Assembly (NCBI RefSeq): GCF_964019755.1
Contig: NZ_OZ026469.1
Coordinates: forward strand, 1-64,000
Direction of reading: 5' to 3'
DNA length: 64,000 nt
DNA from: Spiroplasma endosymbiont of Polydrusus cervinus
Lineage (GTDB): Bacteria; Bacillota_I; Bacilli_A; Mycoplasmatales; Mycoplasmataceae
Shown one piece after another: positions 11,779-21,524 of this stretch. The notes under the pieces are model-generated. The model was not told the DNA's origin. It saw nothing but the letters and a program-made list of their open reading frames with translations, and ran no database searches. Made by a program: the position numbers and the translations under genes. Each line of letters begins with the position of its first letter. Positions within the stretch are counted from its first letter, which is position 1.

Positions 11779-13704
11779 ATGGGATTAAAAATTAATAATT
11801 TAAAATATAAACGGTATAAAAAAGTTATTTTTGCAGATTTAAACTTTGATGTTAATAGTCAAGAAGTTTTAGGAACTAGTTTTGAAGATAAGTTTTCACA
11901 GTTATATTTTTTAAAACTTTTATTAGGGAAGAAAAAACCTCGTAGTGGAAAGATTTATTTAAACAATAGGAATATTACGGCTTTATTACCAAAAGAACGA
12001 AAAATTGGTTATGTTTCATCAGGAGCATTAAGATTAGCTTTTTTACCAACAAAATTACGTTTAGCTTATCATATTTTAAAAACACCAAAGTTTTTACATG
12101 ATAGTTCATTAAAATATAATAAAAATAAATATTTTTATAAAAATTTAGTTTTTATTGGTAATGATTTAAACAAACAAGAGTTAATCTTAAAAACAGATAA
12201 AATTATTAATGAATATTTCAATAATTCAATTCGAATTAAAGAAGAATGAATTGAAACCTATTTAACCCAAATTAGTGAATTTCACAAAAAAGAAATTAGT
12301 AAAATTTTAGACGATGATAAAGATTCGATTCTAATTCAAAGTTTACATACTTATACTTATAAACGCGAAGAGATTCGGGTATACGAAGGTTATTTAGCCT
12401 TTTTACAAGCTTTATGAGATAAAATTTATTATATTTTTGATTTAGATTATTTGTGTGATTGTTATGAAATTGCTAAAAAAAGAAAACTAAAAGACAAAAG
12501 TTTTTATTTTATTGGTGCTAAGTTGGTTTGTGAGAAGTATTTAAAAATTTTACATACGGAAATCACTTATGAACGTTATTTGTTAATTAAAGCACGTAAA
12601 GCATTAAAAAAATACCGTTTTAATGTTGTTAATACGGTTATGAAAGATACGAAACGTAAAAGCATTATTAAAGGGATTTTAAATAAAAGTAATTCATCAA
12701 ATATTGTTACTTGATCAAAATTGTCAGAAGACCAATGATTTAATTATAATCAAAAGCAAGAACAATTAATTGCCAATTTATTACCAGATGAAGCAACAAT
12801 TTTAAAAGGGAAATTTTTAGAATTTTTTCATAAATATCATTTGGAATTATTAGGTAATACATTAAAACCGCGAGAAAAAGATAATTCAATTGCTATTGCT
12901 GAGGCAAGTGAAAAAGTTGTGACAGTTTATAATCAAGCTTTTGAAAAAGTTAAAAAATTAATGAGTGATTTAGATATTAAAATGAATTGATTTAAACTTA
13001 CCAAAAATTTGAGTAGTTTTGACCATACTAAAATTAGGTTAATTAATGTTATTTTAAGTAATAAAGAATTAATTGTTTTACATAATACGTTTGATAATTT
13101 AACACATAATGAAGCAAATGAATTAAATGACATTTTATTGAATTTGAAAAATTATAATCCCCAATTAACTTTTTTAGTTTTGACAAAAAATGTTGAGAAT
13201 ATTAAAAATTATGTTACACAGTTATTGATTTTTGATAAAGATAATAATTATAAATTAATGTCAAAAGATCATGCTGAATATTCACCAGATACTATTGAGT
13301 TATATCAAGCAATGTACAATAGTTTGGAAAATGTTTTTGCAATGAAATATGTGGCAGCCGAAAATACTTTAGCAAATGAGAAAATTAAAATTAAACTACC
13401 AAAAGGAACTAAATTAATTGACAAAAAGGAATATTGATTAGCAATTAATCCAAATTTAATTACATTTAAAAGAACAAAAGACTTTAATAAGGATTTACAT
13501 TTGGCATATAAAGGACATGTTAAAATAATTAAAAAAATTTCTAAATCAATTGTTTGTTTTTTTGAAATTAATGATGATATTTTTTTTAAAAAGTTAGTGA
13601 CAGAAAAAGAATTAAATTTAAAAAGAATAACAACGATATATTTTAAAAAGCAAGCATTATTAGTTTATGATAAAGTTAATAGTAATTTAGTTGCTAATAT
13701 TTAA
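11779..13704 (+). CDS. Degenerate ABC-ATPase-like protein (probable pseudoenzyme)
   Basis: 641 aa, with several TGA Trp codons. The N-terminus resembles a MalK/UgpC-type ABC ATPase: a first strand GLKINNLKYKRYKKVIFADLN, a KPRSGKIYLNNRNITALLPKER segment as after Walker A, and an IGYVSSG Q-loop-like stretch. The Walker A itself is absent: residues 31-41 read LGTSFEDKFSQ with no GxxGxGK. The later part matches the Walker B/H-loop region in outline (LIVLHNTFDNLTHNEANEL from about 431, FLVLTKN where THD is expected), lacking the catalytic Glu and His. A 240-residue insertion separates the halves, and the tail looks like a TOBE domain. Function unknown; a structural partner of a transporter is possible. 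Confidence 0.65.
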
Positions 13705-13717
13705 GTGAGGAAAACAA

Positions 13718-14680
13718 ATGCAAGATTTAAAAGGAATAATTTTACAAAAAATTAAAGAGTATCAAACAATTATTTGTTTACGTCATGTTTCACCAGATGG
13801 TGATGCATATGGTTCAGCATTTGGATTAGCACAGTTTATTAAAGATAATTTTCCAAATAAAAAAGTATTAGTTGATGGTGAACCAAGTGATTTTTTAGCT
13901 TTTTTAGCGACACCTAATCTTGTTCAACAAGAAGATTACCAAGGGGCATTAGTAATTGTGACTGATACAGCAAATATTGAACGAATTGATAGTAAATATT
14001 GGCAAAAAGCTGAAGAAGTAATTAAAATTGATCATCATCCTAATATGACCCCTTTTGGTGATTTACAATGAATTGATGAGACAAAAATTGCAGCATCAGA
14101 AATGATTGCTGAATTAGTTTTAACATCAAGTTTAACAGTAACCCCCCAAGCAGCAAGGTTAATTTTTACGGGTATCGTAACTGATTCAAATCGTTTTATG
14201 TATAGTAAAACTTGTCAAGAAACTTTTATGTTAGCGGGGCAATTAGTTGCCACCGGATTTGATTTACAATCAGTTTATCAAAACTTATATGAAGATTCAT
14301 GGGTTAATGTTCGTTTTAAAAATTATTTGTTATCACAAGTAGTTGTTTATGATGATCAAATTAGTTATGTGAAGATAACAGACGAAATGCTAAAAGAACA
14401 TGCGATGAATTATGAAACTGTTAAGCCATGAGTTAATATTATGAGTAATATTAAAGAATTTAAAATTTGAATGTGAGCAATTGAAAATAAAGCGGAAAGT
14501 TATATTAATCTTAGCATTCGTAGTAATGCTTATATTATTAATGGTGTAGCAGAAAAATATTATGGTGGCGGTCATCAGTTATCAAGTGGGGCAAAAATTT
14601 ACCAATGAGAAGATTTGGAAAAAGTTTTAAAGGATTTAAGCTCTTTTATTAAAAATAATATTAAATATATGGAGGGTTAA
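13718..14680 (+). CDS. nrnA: Bifunctional oligoribonuclease / pAp phosphatase
   Basis: 320 aa DHH/DHHA1 family phosphoesterase. It degrades nanoRNAs to mononucleotides and can hydrolyse 3'-phosphoadenosine 5'-phosphate. Metal-binding motifs are D27-G-D29, D83 (VTDTAN) and D105-H106-H107; the DHHA1 substrate motif GGGHQLSSG lies near residues 283-291. Several TGA Trp codons occur after residue 230. The start has a GTGAGG ribosome binding site. It precedes tdk by two bases, and its GGAGGG near the stop doubles as the tdk ribosome binding site, so the two are translationally linked. Confidence 0.93.
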
Positions 14681-14682
14681 TA

Positions 14683-15267
14683 ATGTATTTTTTAAATAGT
14701 AATGCCCAAAAGGGATGGGTCGAAGTAATTACTGGTTGTATGTTTGCGGGGAAGACAGAGGAATTTATTCGTCAGTTAGTTCGCTTGAGTTATGCTAAAT
14801 TTGAAATTCAAGTTTTTAAACCAACACTTGATAATCGTTATAGCGAAAATCAAGTTGTGAGTCATAGTAAAAAAGCTGTTAAAGCAACATCAGTTAAGAA
14901 TTCCGATGAATTATTAGTCAAACTTAAACCGACGACAAATGTTGTTGGGATTGATGAAGTCCAATTTTTTGACAATAATATTGTTAAAGTTGCTGATTCT
15001 TTAGCCGACAAAGGGATTATTGTTATTGTTAATGGTTTAGATAAAGATTTTCGGGGCGAACCTTTTCTTAATGTTGAACAATTAATGACCCGTTCCGAAG
15101 AGGTTAAAAAATTACATGCCATTTGTGTTAAATGTGGAAATTTAGCAAACCGGACACAACGATTAATTAATGGTAATCCAGCTAATTATTATGACCCAAT
15201 TGTCCTAATTGGGGAAAAAGATAAATATGAAGCTCGTTGTCGTCATTGTCATGAAGTAACATATTAA
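14683..15267 (+). CDS. tdk: Thymidine kinase
   Basis: 194 aa, type II thymidine kinase that phosphorylates thymidine (and deoxyuridine) to supply dTMP. Walker A GCMFAGKTEE is at residues 18-27, the Walker B-like DEVQFF near 93-98, the lasso loop around 160-180, and two zinc-binding pairs CVKCG and CRHCHE. Mollicutes depend on nucleoside salvage, which fits its pairing with nrnA. In related genomes prfA follows directly; here an insertion block of about 3.4 kb lies between. Confidence 0.96.
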   Translation: MYFLNSNAQKGWVEVITGCMFAGKTEEFIRQLVRLSYAKFEIQVFKPTLDNRYSENQVVSHSKKAVKATSVKNSDELLVKLKPTTNVVGIDEVQFFDNNIVKVADSLADKGIIVIVNGLDKDFRGEPFLNVEQLMTRSEEVKKLHAICVKCGNLANRTQRLINGNPANYYDPIVLIGEKDKYEARCRHCHEVTY

Positions 15268-15281
15268 CTTAAGGAGGCCAA

Positions 15282-15329
15282 ATGTTAACAAAAGAAGGAT
15301 TAAATGCAGAAGCGTATTTTATTAATTAA
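15282..15329 (+). pseudogene. 5' stub of an unidentified gene cut by an element
   Basis: A strong AAGGAGG (about 15270-15276) precedes ATG 15282. The frame is only 15 codons (MLTKEGLNAEAYFIN) and ends nine bases before the L-type terminal repeat at 15338. The good ribosome binding site and tight spacing to tdk suggest a former operon gene, replaced by the insertion. It is too short to identify. Confidence 0.4.
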
Positions 15330-15431
15330 TAGTAAACTGTAAATTGTAAATACCAAATCATAAAAAGTTAACTATTAATTTAGTTAACTTTTTTAAGTTA
15401 ATTTTTAAGTTAATTATAGGAGGTTGAAATT

Positions 15432-15548
15432 ATGCAAATAAAGCACTATTTAATTTTGCGGTCGTTAGTAAAAAGTATGGTAAAGATATTGTTATTAATA
15501 CTGTCAATAAGATTGCAAATGATATTGAAATTAAAAAGTAAAGAATAA
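15432..15548 (+). pseudogene. 36-aa element protein, frameshifted copy
   Basis: The copy starts like the intact one (MQIKHYLILRSLV) after a TAGGAGG ribosome binding site. One A is missing in the AAAAAG run near 15470, so the frame shifts and ends at 15546-15548 after 38 codons of unrelated sequence. Confidence 0.6.
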
Positions 15549-15629
15549 ATTATCCCGCGTAATTTACAATCTTCAATTAACTTTCAATTACTTCCAACTG
15601 GTGGTTGTTGTGGTTTGGGTTCTGGTTTA

Positions 15630-15720
15630 TTACTCGCCGTTTTCACTATTATTTGGTTTTTCGCAACTAATTAATGATGTTGTACTTGTTGCTGTTAATC
15701 CGATACCTCCTAAAATATTT
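15630..15720 (-). pseudogene. Lipoprotein remnant joined to the IS30 hairpin
   Basis: On the minus strand the signal-peptide part ILGGIGLTATSTTSLISCEK and the short tail ending NSENGE are readable. The start codon and first residues are lost: the gene merges at ATTTTAGGAGG into the palindrome that heads the transposase gene. This places the IS30 unit inside a lipoprotein gene. Confidence 0.55.
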
Positions 15721-15774
15721 AAAATGTTATAATTATTGCACATAAATTATAACATTTTAAATATTTTAGGAGGT
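15705..15774 (+). promoter_or_regulatory. 30-bp perfect stem-loop covering the transposase ribosome binding site
   Basis: Left arm 15705-15734 and right arm 15745-15774 are perfectly complementary around a 10-nt loop. The right arm ends with AGGAGG, the ribosome binding site for the GTG start at 15780. Transcripts entering from upstream would fold this hairpin and hide the site. TATAAT within the left half can act as the -10 of an internal promoter, whose shorter transcript would escape the fold. Copies exist at 55418-55483 and, reversed, around 61740-61810. Confidence 0.6.
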
Positions 15775-16508
15775 AAAGTGTGAAAAAATATGAAAGATTA
15801 GATTTTAATGAAAGAGTAAATTTGGAAAAATTAAAAGATAATGAATTATTTAAAAAGGAAAATGGAATAATTAATATTCGAAAAATTGCTAAGCAAATGA
15901 ATAGAGATTATAGAACTATTTGGCAAGAGTTAAATATGTTTTGATAATATTAATGATTATACTGCTGCAAAAGCACAAAAAATACATGATAAAAATAAAA
16001 AACAATGTCGTAAATATTCAATGTTAAATTCACAAGAATTAAGTCATTTTTCTAATGAATATAATAATTTTGGTCGTTCGCCACAAAATATTATTACTTC
16101 GTATGAATTACAATATAATTTAAAATTTGGTATATGTTTTAAAACAATGTATAAATATATTAAATTAGGTTATTTTAATTTAAAAAAAGAAATGCTATAT
16201 TTTAAAAATAAAAAAAGAAAAACAAAAAATAGGGAACAAAATGATAATTGTGGAAAATTACTTAATATTAGAGATTATAAGCAATTTTTAAATGATTATG
16301 GAAATGATTTAAGTTTTAGTGGAATTTGAGAAATGGATACTCTTGATTGTGGTAATTTTTATTTGTTAGTTTTAGTAAATCGTAAATCAAAAATACTTTT
16401 TTATCATATTTTATTTAGTAAAAAGGCAAGTATTGGTTTTAGACTGCACCCAAAAAAGTAAGTAAAGAAAAAAGCCCTTGCTAAACTTTAAAGGAGGTGC
16501 ATTTTTAT

Positions 16509-16772
16509 ATGGCAAGAAAAGGACAAAAATTTAATAAATATACAGCATATTTTCGAAAAATGATAGTACAAGAGGTTAAAAATAATAGTATAAGTTTTAT
16601 TGCAAAAAAATATCAAATTAATAAAAAAACTGTTGCTTCATGGTATTAAAATTTTAAGAAAGGAATTTTAAACACCAATAAAGGTCCAAAAGAATCATTT
16701 GAAAAAAGAGATTTAAACTATTACAAAGTTAGGTATGAATTACTAAAAAAGCTTCATGACTTTTACAATTAA
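16509..16772 (+). pseudogene. IS3 OrfA copy 1, premature stop
   Basis: Starts MARKGQKFNKYTAYFRKMIV, with a helix-turn-helix FIAKKYQINKKTVASWY that binds the IS ends in the family. GGAGGTG lies upstream. TAA at 16647-16649 replaces the Glu codon found in the other copies, so OrfA and the fused OrfAB cannot be made from this copy. Confidence 0.8.
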
Positions 16773-17629
16773 ATAAAAGAAAAATTGTATCTTTTATCAA
16801 AGAAAACATTAATAAATATCCACTAAATTTATTACTTGATATAACAGATTTAAAGCGTAGTTATTGAGATAAATATAAAAATTATTCAAGTAATGGTAAG
16901 GATAGCGAATCATTAAAAAATATTGTAAAAGTCTATGAAGAAAATTTAAAACAATTTGGTTATCGTCGAATTACCAAATATTTAAAAGAAGATTATGGTA
17001 TTGTTTATAATGCTAAGAAAGTATTGCGAATTATGAAAGAAAATAATATTCAAGCTGAATATGTAAAGCGTATGCGTAGAAAAATATTAATAAAACAAAA
17101 TAGAAATAAAAATATAATTAAATATCCTGATTTAGTAAATCGTAATTTTAATGATATTAAAGAAAGATTTTCAATTTTATTTACTGATGTAACTTATTTA
17201 ATTTGAAATGGTAAAAAACATTATCAATCAACAATACTTGATGGATATACTAAAGAAATTATTGATGTAAAATGATCAAAATTTAATAATAACAAACTTG
17301 TAATTGATAATTTAAATGATGCAATTAATAAAATTAAAAAAATAAAAAAAGATTTAAATAAAATAATAATTCATTCAGATCACGGATATCAATATACATC
17401 TAAAGATTATAATAGTAAATGTTTAGATAACAAAATTATAATTTCAATGGGTAAAAATTATCATTGTGCAGACAACATTATTATTGAGAGTTTTCATTCA
17501 TTACTTAAAAAAGGAACAATCCATAATAAAAATTATAAATCTCATAATGAATATATTAATGATGTTAAAAAATGAAATAAATGATATTCAAACCAAAAAG
17601 AAAAATATATAATAAATGAAAGTTTGTAA
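16745..17629 (+). CDS. IS3 OrfB (DDE integrase core), copy 1, frame open
   Basis: The -1 frame is open for 295 codons from the slippery site to TAA 17627-17629. DDE residues are present: D in FTDVTYLIW, D in HSDHGYQYTS, and E in IIIESFHSLLKKG. UGA Trp codons occur throughout. It is normally made as the OrfAB fusion by -1 frameshift, which the OrfA nonsense codon in this copy prevents. Confidence 0.75.
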
Positions 17630-18207
17630 ACCTTTTTATTAATACTTACTAAACGGGGTGCAGTCTAATTAACAATTTTAATGAAAATGATTAAACAAAT
17701 TGGTATTAGTAAATTTAGTTGTATTTTAACCGATAGATGAAAAGAATTTTATAGATGAAAAACAATAGAAAAAAATTTTAAAATAAGAGTTTATTTTTGT
17801 GATCCTGGTAAACCTCGTCAGAAAGTATTAGTAGAAAGAATAAATAGAGATATAAGGCGTTGATTGGGTCAAAATGAGCCATTAATTAATATTCGTAGTA
17901 GATTAAAATCTATTTTAGATATATTAAATACCACAATTAGACCTTGCTTGGAAAATTTTACATCAAGACAATATTTTAAAAAAATTTTTTTAAATTAAAT
18001 TAGTGTTTGTTAAGATTAGTAAAATTTATTTTTTGTTGTGTTTAATTTTATAATTTTAAAAATAAATATTAAAAACAATATTTTTAATTTACTATTTTTT
18101 GTGATTATTGTTTTTTATTTTTAATTTGTTATAATTTTATTAACTTTTTATGATTTAGTTTTACAATATACACACGGAATATTTTTCTTTATTATTGTTA
18201 ATAATTT

Positions 18208-18508
18208 CTACTTTTTGCTAATTATCAGTGCCGCTTGCTTTAAAATGTCGTTTTCCATTCGTAATTGGATTAATTCTTTCCGCAAGGCAATCTAGTTCAT
18301 TTTCTTCAACAGTGCGGTTATCTTTTGCTTTAAAAGATCCAGAATTATTAAATTTTTCAATTCACTGATATACGGCTGATTTTGACACCCCATATTCCTT
18401 AAAAATTTCAAGAATGGTTTTACCATTTTGATAAAGTAAAACAATTTGTTTTTTAAATTCATCGGGTATATAAATTTCTTCCCACTTTTATATTCCCACT
18501 TTTTTCAT
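18208..18508 (-). pseudogene. OrfA remnant of a second, different IS3-type element
   Basis: The minus strand reads MKKVGI, a stop, then KWEEIYIPDEFKKQIVLLYQNG and a helix-turn-helix ILEIFKEYGVSKSAVYQWIEKF. After a frameshift it continues LRKELIQLRMENDILKQAAL to a stop at 18208. This is the OrfA layout of IS3-family elements (DNA-binding domain plus leucine-zipper tail). A matching element end, GTTACAATAAGTTGGACCAT, lies at about 18540-18560 (reversed) and again alone at 24851-24870. No OrfB is left. Confidence 0.65.
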
Positions 18509-18560
18509 AATTATATTTTATTTGAAAGTCCACATAAATATGGTCCAACTTATTGTAACC

Positions 18561-18660
18561 TATCTATCGGTTAAAATACAACTAAATTTACTAATACCAA
18601 TTTGTTTAATCATTTTCATTAAAATTGTTAATACATTTCTTCCCTTTTTACTAAATAAAA
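18561..18660 (-). pseudogene. Internal IS30 transposase fragment
   Basis: About 100 bp reads, on the minus strand, the ISKFSCILTDR region and the upstream block found in the IS30 copies. It abuts the end of the second IS3-type remnant and then fades into the prfA promoter region. It is an orphan piece with no ends. Confidence 0.6.
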
Positions 18661-18705
18661 TGTATAAATTGTAAATTAAATTAATCATTATTATTTAAAA
18701 TATAT

Positions 18706-18711
18706 TATAAT
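18706..18711 (+). promoter_or_regulatory. -10 box of the prfA promoter
   Basis: TATAAT stands 30 bp before the prfA start, after the last element debris. A separate promoter is needed here because the insertion block cuts prfA-prmC off from the nrnA-tdk transcript. Confidence 0.6.
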
Positions 18712-18740
18712 TATTAGGTGTCTAAAAAGAGGTGGAGCAA

Positions 18741-19817
18741 ATGAATCAAAAAACAATTGAACGATTAGAAACGATGTTAAAGCGGTGAAATTTAATTAAC
18801 GAAGAATTAACGAAACCAGAAATAGTTAATGATGTGAAAAAATTAACTAGTTTAGCAAAAGAACAAGCACAATTAGAAGATACGGTTGCTTTATACTTAA
18901 AATATCAAAATGTTTTAAATAATATTAATGAAGCGAAATTAATTTTAGAAACCGAAAAAGATAGCGAGTTAATTGAATTAGCAAAAGACGAATTAAAATC
19001 ATCAGAAATTAGAAAAGAACAAATTACAGCAGAATTAAAAATAATGTTATTACCAAAAGATCCTAATGATGATAAGAATGTTATTTTTGAAATTCGTGGT
19101 GCTGCTGGTGGGGATGAAGGAAATATTTTTGCTGGTGATTTATATCGAATGTATTTAAAGTATGCGGAGCAACAACATTGAAAAGTGGAGTTAATTGAAG
19201 CGAATGAATCAGAAGCAGGGGGATTTTCAGAAATCTCATTTATGGTTAAAGGCGAAGGAGTTTATTCAAAAATGAAGTTTGAATCAGGTTCCCACCGGGT
19301 ACAACGAATTCCAAAAACAGAGAGTAAAGGTCGCGTTCATACATCAACAGCAACTGTTGTTATTTTAACAGAAATTGAAGAAGTTGATTTTGAAATTAAA
19401 TCAGTTGATTTAAAGATTGATACTTATCGTGCTTCAGGCGCTGGGGGACAACATGTTAATACAACTGATTCAGCGGTTCGAATTACCCATTTACCAAGTG
19501 GAGTTGTTGTAACTTCACAAGATGGACGTAGTCAACATGATAATAAAGCACTAGCAATGCAACATTTACGTAGTAAGCTATACGAAGAACAACAACGAAA
19601 AATTAATGAAGAACGGGGGATACTGCGAAAAGATGCCGTGGGAACGGGAGACCGTAGTGAAAAGATTCGAACATATAACTATCCCCAGAATCGAGTTACT
19701 GATCACCGCATTAATTTAACATTACAAAAATTAGATCAAATTATGGAAGGTAATTTAGACGAAATTGTCGTAGCACTAATTAATGAAGAACAAAGATTGA
19801 AAATGGAAGGAAACTAA
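18741..19817 (+). CDS. prfA: Peptide chain release factor 1
   Basis: 358 aa. It releases nascent chains at UAA and UAG. The catalytic GGQ is G235-G236-Q237 in SGAGGQHVN, and a [11 protein letters not shown] segment follows. Start ATG 18741 has GAGGTGGAG upstream; a TGA Trp lies at 18787-18789. In organisms that read UGA as Trp, RF2 is absent and RF1 does all stop-codon recognition, which agrees with the many UGA Trp codons in this window. It overlaps prmC by one base. Confidence 0.97.
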
Positions 19818-20677
19818 TGACAGTTAATGAATTAATTCAAAAATCAGAGGATTATTTAAAAGACTCTAATAATGTTAATTATTTTTCCGATATTAAGATT
19901 TTAATAGCATTCTTTATGAAAACTTCATTAGCAAAATTATATGCAATTCAAAACGATAAAATTAATTTTAAGATTAATGATTATTGACAACAGCTAACAG
20001 CATATCGTAATGGCAAACCGATTCAGTATATTATTAATTACCAAAATTTTTATGGTTATGATTTTTATGTTGATTATAATGTTTTAATTCCGCGGTATGA
20101 AACAGAGGAATTAGTTGATAACATTAATATTCTAATTGATGAAATTTCGCTTAATAATGGAAATAAACCATTAACTTTAATTGATATTGGAACTGGAAGT
20201 GGAGCAATTGCCATCAGTTTAGGCTTAGAAAATCCAGATTTAACAATTTATGCTAGTGATATTTCAAGTGAAGCATTGAAGGTGGCAAAACGAAATATTA
20301 AGCAATTAAATTATAAGAATGTTACCTTGTTGGAAGGCGATATGTTAGAACCATTTATTAAAAATAATGTTAAAGCGGATATTTTGGTTTGTAATCCGCC
20401 GTATATTCCAAAGGATCAAAGTATTAGTTATCGCGTTAAGAATTATGAACCGCATGTGGCTTTATTTGGCGATGTTGATGGTTTATATTTTTATCGGGAA
20501 ATTTTTCAGAATTGACAGAAAATTGTTAAAAAAGATGGTATTTTATGTTTTGAACATGGTTATGACCAAAAAAAGGCTTTAGAAAAATTAGTAAAAGAAT
20601 ACTTCCCCCAACAAGAATATTATTTTAAAAAAGATATAAATAAAAAATGACGAATGTTATTTATTAATATTTTGTAG
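19817..20677 (+). CDS. prmC: Release factor glutamine methyltransferase
   Basis: 286 aa SAM-dependent enzyme that methylates the Gln of the GGQ motif of RF1. The SAM-binding motif is LIDIGTGSGAIAISL (about 115-130) and the catalytic N193-P-P-Y196 is intact. TAATG couples it to prfA (stop and start share the A at 19817). Trp is encoded by TGA at several points. Substrate and enzyme are thus adjacent genes, as in most bacteria. Confidence 0.95.
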
Positions 20678-20711
20678 TAAAATAAAAGAAACTTAAGTGT
20701 GAGGTGTAGAT

Positions 20712-20822
20712 ATGGAAAGTAAAGTTAAAGATATTAAAAGAACTCGCATTATTAGTATTTCTTTTTTAGTAGTATTATTTATTGGTCGCATGGAAAAAAG
20801 AAGGGTTTTGAAAAAAAACTAA
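20712..20822 (+). pseudogene. 5' fragment of a small membrane-protein gene
   Basis: 36 codons: a basic start MESKVKDIKRTRIISIS, one hydrophobic stretch ISISFLVVLFI, then a basic tail and TAA. GAGGTG precedes the ATG. It appears to be the N-terminus of a membrane protein that follows prmC, cut short and directly followed by a terminator. It could also be a genuine small membrane peptide. Confidence 0.4.
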
Positions 20823-20840
20823 GAAATTGAATAAGAATAA

Positions 20841-20870
20841 TAAACCATTTACTAAAATGGTTTATTTATT
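20841..20870 (+). terminator. Intrinsic terminator after the prfA-prmC unit
   Basis: TAAACCATTT pairs with AAATGGTTTA around a four-base loop, followed by a T-rich stretch (TTTATTTAT). Confidence 0.75.
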
Positions 20871-21524
20871 TATAAAACCATAATTATAGATTAATTTAAT
20901 TGAAACAGAGAAAAGACAGCATCTTATTTATAAAATAAAAAACTTTATAGCAACTTTTTGATGTCCTCTTTAAGTTGTTTGCACATTTATTAAATATCTT
21001 AGAAGTCTTTATAAAAAATATACCTGTTTTTTCTCCTAATTTAAGGTGTTGTCTTTTCTCTGTTCCATTTATATTAATTTCTATTGGCACACTTAATTAT
21101 TTATTAAAAAATTAATATTTAATATACGATCTTTGAAAACTTAATATTATTTTTCAGTGTGCCAATTTTTACTATTTTGCATATTTTAAATGTGCCAAAA
21201 TTTATTTTTACTATATATTTAATATATTTATTTAAAAGACAGAGAGATAAAGAGATAAAAAATAAAATATTAATATTTCTCTCACTCTCTCTCATAAATA
21301 ATTAGTTAATAACAAAATTAATATATTTGTTAATAAATAAATTAGAGTAAAAGTAAGTAAAAAAGTATTAATAATATATTTATTTCAATCTCTATAATAA
21401 ATAAACAATATAAATATATTAAATTAAATATTTTTGATAAACATATCTTAAAATTATATATAAAAAATAATGTTAAAAAAATATTTAATAATTTTAGTTA
21501 AATAAAAAATAAGATGATAATTTA
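20871..21524. other. Non-coding AT-rich stretch with inverted repeats
   Basis: No supported gene was found. ACAGAGAAAAGACA (20905-20918) is repeated inverted at 21050-21063, enclosing a 64-codon minus-strand frame without ribosome binding site. GTGCCAA-type words recur near 21080-21195. AGAGAGA (21240) and TCTCTCT (about 21285) frame an imperfect hairpin centred on AATATTAATATT. The stretch leads into the methyltransferase gene and has a lower G+C content than its surroundings by eye. Confidence 0.4.

Larger units (their letters stand above)
16440..17667 (+). mobile_element. IS3-family element, copy 1 (1228 bp)
   Basis: Ends are TAGACTGCACCC on the left and its inverted form GGGTGCAGTCTA on the right. 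The two overlapping frames give an IS150-like OrfA (helix-turn-helix) and an integrase-core OrfB joined by A-AAA-AAG (16745-16751). OrfA carries a nonsense change, GAA to TAA, at 16647-16649 (codon 47). It has inserted into the middle of IS30 copy A. The flanking bases do not show a clean 3-bp target duplication. Confidence 0.85.
15780..17998 (+). pseudogene. IS30-family transposase, copy A (frameshifted and split by IS3)
   Basis: The product starts GTG AAA AAA TAT (MKKYERLDFNERVNLEKLK), an N-terminal helix-turn-helix region typical of IS30, followed by DDE-type catalytic blocks: MDTLDCG, the second Asp in a TDR block, and E in VERINRDIRR. An extra T near 15943 (atgttttgat) shifts the frame in the first 60 codons. 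IS3 copy 1 interrupts the gene at 16440-17667, and the remaining 3' part runs to TAA 17996-17998. This copy has GAA in the second-Asp block but a Trp replaces Gly (TDRWKEF). Confidence 0.75.
15338..18172 (+). mobile_element. Composite element copy A: L end, cargo, IS30 transposase, R end (with nested IS3)
   Basis: The left border is an L-type repeat TGTAAATTGTAAATACC (from 15338) and the right border is the inverted R-type repeat ending ACAATATACA at 18172. Both borders continue inward into the same AAATCATAAAAAGTTAA, so they act as inverted terminal repeats with different tips. Inside are a GTTAAC-arm hairpin, the 36-aa ORF (frameshifted), a lipoprotein remnant and an IS30-family transposase that is split by IS3 copy 1 (16440-17667). 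Without the nested IS the element is about 1.6 kb. Whether the L and R repeats are the true transposase ends is an inference. Confidence 0.6.

Noticed and set aside
18140-18172. R end as a Xer/dif recombination site
   Set aside because: The repeat has some dif-like look (TTATGATTTAG), but no convincing pair of 11-bp arms; kept only as a point to test.
20896-21090. 64-codon minus-strand frame
   Set aside because: No ribosome binding site, no recognisable motif, and it spans an inverted repeat in AT-rich DNA.
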